Origin: Bradyrhizobium hereditatis
GTDB lineage: Bacteria > Pseudomonadota > Alphaproteobacteria > Rhizobiales > Xanthobacteraceae
Direction of reading: 5' to 3'
DNA: 64,000 nt
Assembly (NCBI RefSeq): GCF_020329435.1
Contig: NZ_JAGKJK010000004.1
Span: forward strand, 1-64,000
Shown here: positions 10,711 through 18,372 of the stretch, one piece after another
How the letters are laid out: the number at the start of each line of letters is the position of its first letter
Position numbering within the stretch: the stretch's first letter is position 1
Notes under the pieces: generated by a model
Told to the model about the DNA's origin: nothing
Databases searched by the model: none
Seen by the model: the letters and a program-made list of their open reading frames with translations, nothing else
Made by a program: the position numbers and the translations under genes

Positions 10711-10923
10711 GTGAGCATGGGAACCGTGAAGTGGTTTAACGCAACCAAGGGCTATGGCTTTATCCAGCCGGATGACGGCGGCAATGACGTGTTCGTACAC
10801 ATCAGCGCTGTCGAGCGTGCCGGCCTCGGAACGTTGCGTGAAGGCCAGAAGATCTCCTACGAAATCGTGGCAGATCGCCGTTCTGGCAAATCTTCGGCCG
10901 ACAATCTGCGCGCCGCCGGATAA
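10711..10923 (+). CDS. cspA: Cold shock protein, CspA family
   Basis: Single-stranded nucleic acid chaperone, 70 residues, a single cold-shock domain. RNP1 is KGYGFIQP (about 14-21) and RNP2 is DVFVHISAV (about 26-34). The frame opens with GTG at 10711, with AGAAGGGA nine bases upstream; an ATG two codons later is the alternative. A strong terminator follows at 10987. It lies downstream of rhlE and infA on the same strand, but the 269-bp gap suggests its own promoter. Confidence 0.95.
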   Translation: MSMGTVKWFNATKGYGFIQPDDGGNDVFVHISAVERAGLGTLREGQKISYEIVADRRSGKSSADNLRAAG

Positions 10924-10986
10924 GCGGTCTCCGGGACGCGCGACACGTCCCGAAGACTGCTGCTGAACAATTCAGCCGAATAAAAC

Positions 10987-11018
10987 AAAGGCCGCGCCCA
11001 TGGCGCGGCCTTTTTCTT
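10987..11018. terminator. Rho-independent terminator after the cold shock gene
   Basis: GGCCGCGCC and GGCGCGGCC arms around a short loop are followed by TTTTTCTTT on the plus strand. The opposite strand has a T-rich tail too, so it may also end the minus-strand tadE/tadG-like transcript that stops at 11045. Confidence 0.88.
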
Positions 11019-11044
11019 TGCATTGATTCGATTGGGCGAGCCGC

Positions 11045-11647
11045 TCACTTCTTTTCGCAGGTGGTGGTTTTGTACATCACGCAAATCCCTTGGCGCGGGC
11101 GGGTGAAGCTGACGTCGCTCAGCGTAATGCCACTCACTTTGTTGATGAACCAGGCGACGGTGGGGACATATTTGTACTTGACCTCGCTGTAGATCAGGTA
11201 GGTGTCGCCGATCTTCAGCGCGTCCGGGATCTCGACAACGCTGGTCGGTGATCGTGCATAGGCGCCCTTGCTCCATTGCACCCGCGCCTGCAGCGTACTG
11301 GGATTGATCCAGAGTTCCGAGATCGTGCTCTCCACCGGTGCCGACGGGTAAGGCGTCATGATCGCCGCGCTGGCGTTGAAGAAGTTGGTGAACTTCGCGT
11401 CATCGACCTCGGTGTTCTGCGACGTCAGGTCCGACAGCGTTCGCGCCATGATCGTTACCTTGCGGTCGATGGCGACGCCGGCCGAGAACTCGTACGTTCC
11501 AAGGAACATCATTGCCATGAGCGGGATGATCATGGCGAACTCGACCGCGGCGAGACCGCTGCAGTTGCTGCGCAGAGCGGCAACGTGGTGCCGCAGGCGC
11601 AACAACCATGTCGATGACGGCATTTTCGTTTTCACTGAAAAGCTCAT
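11045..11647 (-). CDS. TadG/TadE-like pilus assembly protein (minor pseudopilin)
   Basis: 200 residues. After a basic N-terminus comes GLAAVEFAMIIPLMAMMFLG (about 32-51), the TadE-like class III prepilin signature with the conserved Glu after the processing Gly, then one hydrophobic segment. The remainder is exported and includes two near-terminal Cys (ICVMYK, TTCEKK). TadE/TadG pseudopilins are cleaved by the CpaA/TadV peptidase and are needed for Flp pilus assembly. It overlaps the previous gene by 4 bp and is cotranscribed. Which of the pair is TadE and which TadG cannot be settled here. Confidence 0.85.
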   Translation of the reverse strand: MSFSVKTKMPSSTWLLRLRHHVAALRSNCSGLAAVEFAMIIPLMAMMFLGTYEFSAGVAIDRKVTIMARTLSDLTSQNTEVDDAKFTNFFNASAAIMTPYPSAPVESTISELWINPSTLQARVQWSKGAYARSPTSVVEIPDALKIGDTYLIYSEVKYKYVPTVAWFINKVSGITLSDVSFTRPRQGICVMYKTTTCEKK

Positions 11648-12204
11648 GAGCAGGTGGCACCGGGGGTAGGAAACGGCTCATTCTGGAACGCAGCGGTGGC
11701 GGTCAGAAGACGCTTGTTATTGGCGAGGTTCGTAAGATTGAAGCCCAGCCCGGTGACGAATATTGGCCATTGATAGAACAGCCGCACCACGACGACATCG
11801 CCGTCCTTGCCGGGACAGTATTTCATGTCGTTGACGAAGGACTTGGAAGAATCGACCGGAGGGGAAATGTTGATAGAGGCGAACGCGGGATAGCTCCGCA
11901 CGTCGACATAGACTCCGTTCACGCAATCGAACATCACCTGCAGTCTGGCGCAAACCGCGTCCTTGAACTGCTCTTTGGTGAGACTGGCGCCTTGCGCCTG
12001 GCCGGTCATGACCAGACGCGCCGTATCCTGCGTCACGGTCTCGAGGATCTGGCTGGCAAAGAACACCAATGCGAGTTCGATGATCGCAAACAGCACGCCG
12101 AAGAAAATCGGCGCCACCAGCGCGAATTCGACGGCAGCCGAGCCCCTTCGATTGCGACGAAACCGGCGCAGCATGTTCGTCTTGAGAGCGGTGGAAGGCG
12201 GCAT
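11644..12204 (-). CDS. tadE: TadE family pilus assembly protein (pseudopilin)
   Basis: 186 residues from the chosen ATG at 12204. The segment RRGSAAVEFALVAPIFFGVL (about 18-37) is a canonical TadE prepilin cleavage and membrane region with the conserved Glu. A possible upstream start at 12312 would add an N-terminus unlike the family; a start at 12174 is also possible. Its 3' end overlaps the next gene by 4 bp. The upstream gap holds a consensus CtrA box. Confidence 0.87.
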   Translation of the reverse strand: MPPSTALKTNMLRRFRRNRRGSAAVEFALVAPIFFGVLFAIIELALVFFASQILETVTQDTARLVMTGQAQGASLTKEQFKDAVCARLQVMFDCVNGVYVDVRSYPAFASINISPPVDSSKSFVNDMKYCPGKDGDVVVVRLFYQWPIFVTGLGFNLTNLANNKRLLTATAAFQNEPFPTPGATCS

Positions 12205-12302
12205 CGAGGAGACCTCAGAACGCGAGGGGATTTGCCGCAGAAACCTATCCGAAACTGATTGTTGAATTGTTTCGGGCGATCCAGCCAGACCGACCCGTGC
12301 CA

Positions 12303-12318
12303 TTAAGGGCATCTTAAC
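12303..12318. promoter_or_regulatory. CtrA box candidate upstream of tadE
   Basis: TTAA-GGGCATC-TTAAC is an exact match to the alphaproteobacterial CtrA consensus TTAA-N7-TTAAC. It is about 100 bp upstream of the tadE start and 40 bp downstream of the preceding gene's stop. CtrA directly controls pilus genes in Caulobacter. Exact matches are rare by chance in GC-rich DNA, and one-mismatch sites recur at the other Tad units. Confidence 0.6.
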
Positions 12319-12357
12319 CGCGCCGGCAGAGCGCCGGCGGGTTCTACCGCAAAGGGT

Positions 12358-12840
12358 TCACCTGCCGCCAATCGCCGCGGCTCCCGCGGCCTGGCCGGAG
12401 AGCGAACCGGCTTGACCGATGGCAGTCCTGAAGTAGCCGTCGCCGTCGCCGAGGGTAACGCGGCGCTGGCAGATCGGCATGCAGCTATAGGATTCCCGTT
12501 CGACGCCGCGATACACGGTGACGAGTTGATCGGGCGGGCCTTCGACCTGAATCTGGCGGTCCACCAGCACCTCGCCGCTGCGATCCATGGCGATGAAATT
12601 GGTCGCGCCGTAGCCCTTGCCGGTCACGACGACGATGCCGCCGCTCTGCAGGGTCACGTCCGCAATCAGCGGATTTCCAACCACGATGGTAGAGACCTTG
12701 GCAGGAAGCTTTACGAGCTTTGCCTGGTCGACATAGACGGCGATGCGATCCGGATCGGGCGCGGCCAGGCTGACAGCCGGCCACAGCAGGATGCCTGCGA
12801 CTAGGGAACACAATCCAATACGCTGGGACTTGAACGACAT
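12358..12840 (-). CDS. Standalone secretin N-domain (CpaC N-terminal-like) protein
   Basis: 160 residues. A signal peptide (hydrophobic to about residue 26, ending VSLAAP) is followed by a domain like the N-terminal pilus-formation domain of CpaC: VYVDQAKLVKLPAKVSTIVV, GNPLIADVTLQSGGIVVVTG, KGYGATNFIAMDRSGEVLVD. The secretin channel domain is missing. The C-terminal part has two close Cys (SCMPICQ, about 118-123), which may form a disulfide, and ends Gly/Ala-rich. Likely periplasmic, acting with the Tad secretin or minor pilins; the role is inferred. It precedes tadE in the same direction. Confidence 0.8.
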   Translation of the reverse strand: MSFKSQRIGLCSLVAGILLWPAVSLAAPDPDRIAVYVDQAKLVKLPAKVSTIVVGNPLIADVTLQSGGIVVVTGKGYGATNFIAMDRSGEVLVDRQIQVEGPPDQLVTVYRGVERESYSCMPICQRRVTLGDGDGYFRTAIGQAGSLSGQAAGAAAIGGR

Positions 12841-13062
12841 ACTTTACCCCGGGGCATCAACAAGCCGGCAGTGGCGATACGCAGCGGAACCGGCGCCCGA
12901 CGCCGTGAATCTGACGACAATTCATGAACAAAGGGCAAATAGGCCCCGGAGTGGGACAAGAAATCCGCGGCCGCCGTCCCCCTGACCAGGGAATCTCCGG
13001 GCAAGCGCTTCGCCTTTGTCCCAAGGGAGAAGCGGTGCCTACTTGTTTTGGCGCGGCTCGCC

Positions 13063-13890
13063 CTATTTGCGGAACGGATAGGCCAGTTGTCCCAGGATTT
13101 CGCGGGGGAATGTGGATGGGTCGTCCAGGCCGTACTGGTCCGGCAGGCGATCCTGCGGCATTCGGAACGTGCCGAACAGAACATCCCAGAGCGGAAAAGT
13201 GCCGGCAAAATTGGTGTCGCCGCCCTCCGCGCGGGCGGTGTGGTGCCAGCGGTGGAATACCGGCGTCGCCACGACGTATTTGAACGGGCCAAGGGTCCAG
13301 TTCAGGTTGGCGTGCACGAAGGCCGAATGGAAGATGTTGAACGGCCCGAGCCAGAGCATCACGCCCGGCGAAATCCCGGCCAGCAGCAGCGCGACATCGA
13401 CCCCGATGGTGCCGAGCAGCAGGTTGACGGGGTGGAAGCGCGCCGCCGAAATCCAGTCCACATCTTCCGACGAGTGGTGGATGGCATGATACTTCCAGAA
13501 GCCGCCGCCGTGAAACATGCGGTGCAGCCAGTACATCATGAAATCGGCTGCGACCAGAAACAGGATCGCCTGCAGCCACAGCGGCAGCCGCGATAATGGA
13601 CCATGGCCGTTGTCGTAGAAGGCGATCAGCGCGTCGGCGTCTTGGATCCCGAACAGTAGCGCGGCGCCGAGCACCAACAGACCGATGCGGAAGACGCGCG
13701 CGAACAGCGGCACCAGAAACCAGTAGCAGATGTCGGTGACGAGTTCGCGCTTGCGCCACCAGGGCGGGCCCGGATTGCAGGCCCAGAAATGCGCCAGCAC
13801 CGAGAACACCAGCGCCAGCGCGATCGTGACGGGCACCACCTTGGCCAAGGTCTGGCCCAGCATCTCGATGATTTCGACCGGCAGGTTCAT
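13063..13890 (-). CDS. Sterol desaturase / fatty acid hydroxylase family protein (copy A)
   Basis: Integral membrane di-iron oxygenase of 275 residues with several hydrophobic spans. All histidine clusters are present: HRMFH (about 122-126), HHSSED (about 136-141) and HRWHH (about 214-218). Bacterial relatives act on sterols, hopanoids, fatty acids or carotenoids, so the substrate cannot be named. It is clearly paralogous to the gene at 15415-16242, identical at about three quarters of positions by eye, with the same ends (QLAYPFRK versus QLAYPFRQ). It is last in a three-gene minus-strand run. The 220 bp downstream hold only an imperfect hairpin near 13007-13031. Confidence 0.87.
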   Translation of the reverse strand: MNLPVEIIEMLGQTLAKVVPVTIALALVFSVLAHFWACNPGPPWWRKRELVTDICYWFLVPLFARVFRIGLLVLGAALLFGIQDADALIAFYDNGHGPLSRLPLWLQAILFLVAADFMMYWLHRMFHGGGFWKYHAIHHSSEDVDWISAARFHPVNLLLGTIGVDVALLLAGISPGVMLWLGPFNIFHSAFVHANLNWTLGPFKYVVATPVFHRWHHTARAEGGDTNFAGTFPLWDVLFGTFRMPQDRLPDQYGLDDPSTFPREILGQLAYPFRK

Positions 13891-13944
13891 CCAGCCCGCG
13901 TAGCAGAATCGCGGCTCGCTTGCCAGTTCGTGAAGCCGGCCGGA

Positions 13945-15396
13945 TCAGTTGGCGGTGCGAACGTGCAACACCGCGTTCTCGTCGGCGTAGGCGCGCCGCC
14001 AGCCGCCGATATTGTCGAGCAGGCCGACCGCCGGGGTGTGCGGCGTCAGCAGCACGGCGTCGATGTCCCACTTCTTCAGCATGGCAAGGAGCCCGTTGAC
14101 GTCCTTGAGCTGCATGGCGCGGTAAAAGGCCATGTCGAACGCTTCGCCGTAGAGCTCGGCGCGTCCGTCGACGAATACGGGGATCTGCCGCCAGATCAGA
14201 TAGCCGCCGAACGGCAGATCGTTGAGAACGCGCTTGGGATTGTGCGCTTTCAGCACATCGACGGCCGCGGCCGGCGACTGGCTTTCGGGCGGCGCAAAGC
14301 GGGTGTTGACCGCGAGTAGCCAAGTCCAGCCGCCGAGCAGGACCACAATCGCTGCCATCACCCCCGCCGGGACGGTGGCGCGAACCGGCCATGCCGGCCG
14401 CAGTGCGAACTGCGATGCAACAGGCGCGACCACGACGATCGGCAGCAACAACGCAAATATCTCGATATTGCGCACATGCGACAGCGCCATGTGCAAGAGG
14501 CCCAGCACCAGCGCAATCCGCGGCGGCGTGAGCTTGACGCCGCTGTAAAGCGCGCCCGCGATCAGCGCCAGGATCACCAGCTCGAACGTGCTGAATTTGC
14601 TGAAGTCCGCCGGCATCCATTCATAGATCAGACGCAGCAGTTCGCCGAGATCGAGAATCTTGCGCGCGGCGAGGATCGATCCCCAGCCGTATGGCGTGGC
14701 ACAGCAGGCCACCAGCGCCCCGACGCCGAACGCCGCCCAGCGCAGCATCAGCGGCCTTCGCTGTGCGCGCTCGACATTCCACAGCGCATCAAGCGCGAAC
14801 GCACCCACCAGCACCAGGCCAAACACGAACCCGCCGTGCAGGTTCGCCCACAGCGCGATCAACGGAAGCAGCCATGGCGACGGCGCCTCGCCGCGCTCGC
14901 TCGCCGATAGCAGCCCGTGCGCCCACGCCAGCATGACCGGCAACGCCAAGATGTGCGGACGCGCCAGAAAATGCCCCAGACAAAGCGCCATCACCACCAT
15001 CGCAATGGCAACCGCATAAGCCGCCGAGATACGGCGCCCGAGAATATGAACGAGGAATGCGAAGGTCGCGGCAATACTGATCGAAGCGAGCACCACCGGT
15101 CCGGCCCACCCCGCCAGCTCGTAGCTCACCGCATAAAGCACCTGGGCTAGCCAGGAGGATGATGTCCACGGCTCGCCCGCCTTGGTGAAGGAATAGATGT
15201 CGACGCGCGGCATTGCGTGGTGATCGAGGATCCACTGGCCCACCGCGATCTGCCAGTAGGTGTCGGAATCATTGAGAAGCGCCTGTCCGCAGATCAGCAC
15301 CGAAGCGTAAACGCCGATGCCGACCCAGAGCCATGCCGGCACGTCGGCAAGGCTGAAGACCTTCTCACGCTGGATCACGCCGGCTTCGGTGCTCAT
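13945..15396 (-). CDS. Polytopic membrane protein, GT-C glycosyltransferase-like topology
   Basis: 483 residues with about ten predicted membrane spans up to about residue 370, then a soluble C-terminal domain of about 110 residues containing LNDLPFGGYLIWRQIPVFVD and GRAELYG. An early loop has NDSDTYWQIAVGQWILDHH, with the acidic residues often catalytic in GT-C enzymes. No defined family could be assigned; it resembles uncharacterised membrane proteins of the dolichol-mannosyltransferase fold. It lies between two paralogous hydroxylase genes, 18 bp from the upstream one, so it is probably cotranscribed with them and may act on the same lipid. Confidence 0.75.
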   Translation of the reverse strand: MSTEAGVIQREKVFSLADVPAWLWVGIGVYASVLICGQALLNDSDTYWQIAVGQWILDHHAMPRVDIYSFTKAGEPWTSSSWLAQVLYAVSYELAGWAGPVVLASISIAATFAFLVHILGRRISAAYAVAIAMVVMALCLGHFLARPHILALPVMLAWAHGLLSASERGEAPSPWLLPLIALWANLHGGFVFGLVLVGAFALDALWNVERAQRRPLMLRWAAFGVGALVACCATPYGWGSILAARKILDLGELLRLIYEWMPADFSKFSTFELVILALIAGALYSGVKLTPPRIALVLGLLHMALSHVRNIEIFALLLPIVVVAPVASQFALRPAWPVRATVPAGVMAAIVVLLGGWTWLLAVNTRFAPPESQSPAAAVDVLKAHNPKRVLNDLPFGGYLIWRQIPVFVDGRAELYGEAFDMAFYRAMQLKDVNGLLAMLKKWDIDAVLLTPHTPAVGLLDNIGGWRRAYADENAVLHVRTAN

Positions 15397-15414
15397 GCGA
15401 AACAGCCAGCCGGA

Positions 15415-16242
15415 TTATTGACGGAACGGATAGGCCAATTGGCCACCGATTTCGGCAGGAATCGCCTGATCGTCCACCCCGTAACTTTCGGGCAGCCGGT
15501 TCTCAGGCATGCGGAACGTGCCGAACAGGATGTCCCAGATTGGGAAGGTGCCCGCGAAATTGGTATCGCCGCCCTCTTCGAGCGATGTGTGATGCCAGCG
15601 GTGGAAGACCGGCGTGGCAAGCACATATTTGAACGGTCCGAGCGTCCAGTTCAGGTTGGCGTGGACGAAGGCGGAGTGGAAGGTGGTGAACGGCCCGACC
15701 CACAGCATGATGTTGGGGGAGATGCCCGCGATCAGCAGGATGACATCAACCAGGATCGTTCCGATGAACAGATTGACGGGATGAAACCGCGCCGCGGAGA
15801 TCCACTCGAGATCCTCGGAGGAGTGATGGATCGCGTGATATTTCCAGAAGCCGCCGCTGTGAAACATGCGGTGCAGCCAGTACAGCATGAAGTCGGACGC
15901 GACGAGAAACAATATCGCCTGCACCCAGAGCGGAAGCTGCGCCAGCGGTCCATGACCGTTGTCGTAGAATGCGATTAGTTCGTCCGGCTCGTGAATGTTG
16001 AAGATGATTGCGGCGCCGAGCACCAACAGTCCGATGCGCAAGATGCGCGCAAATACCGGCACGAAGAACCAGTAGCAGATGTCGGTAGCGAGCTCGCGTT
16101 TGCGCCACCAGGGTTTACCCGGATTGCATGCCCAGAAATGCGAAAGTACCGTGAAGACGACTGCGAGCACGACCGTGACCGGAATGACCTTCGTCATCGT
16201 CTGGCCGATTACCTCGATGACTTCCATTGGCATGCTGGACAT
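15415..16242 (-). CDS. Sterol desaturase / fatty acid hydroxylase family protein (copy B)
   Basis: 275 residues, first gene of the three-gene run. The histidine motifs HRMFH, HHSSED and HRWHH are all conserved, so both copies should be active enzymes. The central part is nearly identical to copy A (HAIHHSSED, ISAARFHPVNL, FHSAFVHANLNWTLGPFKYV), while the N-terminus differs slightly (MSSMPMEVIEVIGQ). The ATG at 16242 is kept; an internal Met at residue 4 is the alternative. Confidence 0.87.
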   Translation of the reverse strand: MSSMPMEVIEVIGQTMTKVIPVTVVLAVVFTVLSHFWACNPGKPWWRKRELATDICYWFFVPVFARILRIGLLVLGAAIIFNIHEPDELIAFYDNGHGPLAQLPLWVQAILFLVASDFMLYWLHRMFHSGGFWKYHAIHHSSEDLEWISAARFHPVNLFIGTILVDVILLIAGISPNIMLWVGPFTTFHSAFVHANLNWTLGPFKYVLATPVFHRWHHTSLEEGGDTNFAGTFPIWDILFGTFRMPENRLPESYGVDDQAIPAEIGGQLAYPFRQ

Positions 16243-16551
16243 TGCGGCCTCGCTCGATTGGAGACCTCAGGCGTATCTGCTCGCGCTTAAGGAGCCGTGA
16301 ATCAAAGGAGTCGAGCGCTAAGGCGCGCGAGTGCAACGAACGATTGGCGAAGTCGCGCTCGCGTTTTATCGAACGCCTTAATGCGACGTTTACTGTGCTC
16401 AATAACAGCAAGTTCCTGGCATTTTTGCACGGTCGAATTAACTGCGTCGAAATTGTCGCACCCTACGGTGACGGCATGGTCGCGGTGCTGAGAACGCCGG
16501 CAAGACCAAACTTAAGTTCGACCAGCCACGTGTACACAGGAGCTATCATCT
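16243..16551. other. Divergent promoter region between hydroxylase copy B and flp
   Basis: 309 bp without a credible gene. It is more AT-rich than its surroundings, with repeated TTAA words. It holds a one-mismatch CtrA box at 16378-16393 and the flp ribosome site AGGAG at 16538-16542. A TGGCA...GCAC string at 16417-16430 has the wrong spacing for sigma-54. Confidence 0.6.
16378..16393. promoter_or_regulatory. CtrA box candidate upstream of flp
   Basis: TTAA-TGCGACG-TTTAC differs from TTAA-N7-TTAAC at one base. It lies about 160 bp upstream of the pilin start. Confidence 0.45.
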
Positions 16552-16716
16552 ATGAAGAATCTCATTTCGCGTTTCGTGAAGGATGAGTCCGGCGCTACCG
16601 CCATCGAATACGGCCTGATCGCCGCCGGCATCGCGATCGCGATCATCTCCGCCGTCAACGGCCTCGGCGGCAAGCTGTCGACGAACTTCGTTTCGATCTC
16701 GAACTCGCTGAAGTAA
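16552..16716 (+). CDS. flp: Flp/Fap pilin
   Basis: Major subunit of the type IVb Flp pilus, 54 residues. The leader MKNLISRFVKDESG is followed by ATAIEYGLIAAGIAIAIIS; the G-ATAIEY junction is the Flp prepilin peptidase site with the conserved Glu-Tyr. The mature pilin would be 40 residues. The ribosome site AGGAG lies nine bases before the ATG. A strong terminator follows, so most transcripts would end after this gene, giving a pilin excess over the assembly proteins. Confidence 0.95.
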   Translation: MKNLISRFVKDESGATAIEYGLIAAGIAIAIISAVNGLGGKLSTNFVSISNSLK

Positions 16717-16738
16717 GCGACGGTTGCGATCAATCGCC

Positions 16739-16770
16739 AAAGGCCCCGGCAAGCCGGGGCCTTTTTCGTT
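16739..16770 (+). terminator. Rho-independent terminator after flp
   Basis: AGGCCCCGGC and GCCGGGGCCT arms with a short loop, followed by TTTTTCGTTT. It probably gives partial read-through into cpaA or full separation of pilin from machinery transcripts. Confidence 0.9.
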
Positions 16771-16914
16771 TCTGCAATGCCGCCGCGCCGGATACGGCAA
16801 GCATCGCCGGATGCGGCGACCACCAGCGAATTCCGGCGTTTCCCGATTGTTCATTTCTCCTGGCTAGGCTCGGCCGGAGCCTGGATCCCGGTCAACCGCA
16901 GCAAGCGTGAATTC

Positions 16915-17439
16915 ATGATCCTCGATACCGCCCGCCTCCTGCTGTTTCCGGCGCTGATGGCTTTCGCGGCCGCAAGCGACCTGTTCACGATGACGATTTC
17001 GAACCGGGTGTCGCTGGCGCTGATCGCCGGCTTCGTCGCCCTTGCGGTGTTAGGCGGCATGGGCCTGCACGATATCCTGATGCATTTCGGCGCCGGCGCG
17101 ACCGTCCTGGTGGTGGCCTTTGCCTGCTTTGCGATGGGGTGGATCGGAGGCGGCGACGCCAAAGTCGCAGCCAGCGTGGCGCTCTGGTTCGGCTTCGACC
17201 ATCTGCTCAATTACCTGCTCTATGTCTCGCTGCTCGGCGGAGCGCTGACAGTCTTGCTGATTCAGTTCAGGCAATGGCCGCTGCCTGCCCTGCTCACGAG
17301 ACAGGCCTGGCTGAGCCGTCTGCACGACAAGGAAAGCGGAATCCCCTATGGCATCGCGCTCGCGCTCGGGGCGCTGATCGTCTATCCGGAGACCGAATGG
17401 ATCAAGGCGGTCGACCTCGCGCATCTCGCCATGCGCTGA
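16915..17439 (+). CDS. cpaA: Prepilin peptidase CpaA/TadV
   Basis: Inner-membrane aspartic peptidase (A24 family) that cleaves Flp prepilin and the TadE/TadG pseudopilins. 174 residues from the ATG at 16915, matching the short CpaA form that lacks the methylase domain. The catalytic aspartates are D22 in AASDLFTMTISN and D81 in GGGDAKVAASVALW. About five to six hydrophobic segments are visible. A longer frame from 16777 would start within the terminator region and is rejected. Confidence 0.93.
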   Translation: MILDTARLLLFPALMAFAAASDLFTMTISNRVSLALIAGFVALAVLGGMGLHDILMHFGAGATVLVVAFACFAMGWIGGGDAKVAASVALWFGFDHLLNYLLYVSLLGGALTVLLIQFRQWPLPALLTRQAWLSRLHDKESGIPYGIALALGALIVYPETEWIKAVDLAHLAMR

Positions 17440-17447
17440 TAGCGTCG

Positions 17448-17462
17448 CTAACTTTCCGTTAA
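17448..17462. promoter_or_regulatory. CtrA box candidate 1 upstream of cpaB
   Basis: CTAA-CTTTCCG-TTAA differs from TTAA-N7-TTAA at one base and shares that deviation with the site upstream of tadD. It is about 100 bp upstream of cpaB. Confidence 0.42.
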
Positions 17463-17482
17463 GGCAATTTACACACGCCTCA

Positions 17483-17498
17483 TTAACCATGCTTTGAC
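17483..17498. promoter_or_regulatory. CtrA box candidate 2 upstream of cpaB
   Basis: TTAA-CCATGCT-TTGAC differs from TTAA-N7-TTAAC at one base. It lies 20 bp downstream of candidate 1, a tandem arrangement typical of CtrA-controlled promoters. Confidence 0.42.
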
Positions 17499-17563
17499 GA
17501 ATAGCTGGTCAACTCCCATCACGGCGACGGAAGCGTCGCGGCGTAATGTGGAAAGTGAAGCGT

Positions 17564-18355
17564 ATGAATAAGCCACGCATCGTGGTCCTGGCGATCGCCA
17601 TCGGCGCCGGCGGCATTGCCGCATATCTCGCCAGCGGGTCCGACGACAAGTCTGCAACGGCCCAACAGGTCGTGCAGATGCAGACCGTCGATATTCTCGT
17701 CGCAAAATCGGATATCGGCCTCGGCCAGTCGGTCAAGCCGGACGATCTGCAATGGCAGACCTGGCCGGCCGCGACCGCCAGCAGCAATTTCATCAGCCGC
17801 GCCAGCAAGGCCGATGCGGTCAAGGAGATCACCGGCTCGATCGCGCGCTCGCCGTTCATCGCGGGCGAGCCTATACGCGAGCAGAAGCTGGTGAAGGCCG
17901 ACGGCTCCGGCTTCATGGCAGCGATCCTGCCTGCAGGCTACCGGGCCATTTCCACCGAAATTTCGCCTGAAACCGGCGCCGGCGGGTTCATCCTGCCGAA
18001 CGATCGCGTCGACGTCATCCTTACCAAACGCGAGAAGAATCCAGACGGCAGGGGCCCGGATGTCTCCAGTTCGGAGATCATTCTCAGCAATATCCGCGTT
18101 CTCGCGATCGACCAGGCGCCGAAGGAGAAGGAAGGCGCCAGCTCGCTGGTCGGCAAGACCGTGACTCTCGAGCTGAAGCCCGAGCAGGCCGAGACGCTGG
18201 CGCGCTCCCGCCAGAGCGGCTCGCTGACGCTGGCGCTGCGCAGCATTGCCGACATCAACGCAGTCGAGCCTGACGAAACACACCTCAACAAACGCGGCGA
18301 AAACCTTAATGTCGTCCGTTACGGCGTTGCCAGCCAGCAGACGATGCAGAAGTGA
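17564..18355 (+). CDS. cpaB: Flp pilus assembly protein CpaB (RcpC)
   Basis: 263 residues. It starts with MNKPRIVVLAIAIGAGGIAAYLASG, the typical CpaB membrane anchor, followed by a SAF domain (about 42-105) with VDILVAKSDIGLGQSVKPDDLQW, and then the RcpC domain. CpaB associates with the secretin in the periplasm. The start at 17564 matches the family N-terminus; an ATG six codons upstream is possible. The gene ends at 18355, and cpaC begins a few bases later. Confidence 0.92.
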   Translation: MNKPRIVVLAIAIGAGGIAAYLASGSDDKSATAQQVVQMQTVDILVAKSDIGLGQSVKPDDLQWQTWPAATASSNFISRASKADAVKEITGSIARSPFIAGEPIREQKLVKADGSGFMAAILPAGYRAISTEISPETGAGGFILPNDRVDVILTKREKNPDGRGPDVSSSEIILSNIRVLAIDQAPKEKEGASSLVGKTVTLELKPEQAETLARSRQSGSLTLALRSIADINAVEPDETHLNKRGENLNVVRYGVASQQTMQK

Positions 18356-18372
18356 CCGAAAGGACGCACGAT

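Noticed and set aside
16417..16430. TGGCATTTTTGCAC, sigma-54-like string upstream of flp
   Set aside because: Only seven bases separate GG and GC; the -24/-12 element needs ten.
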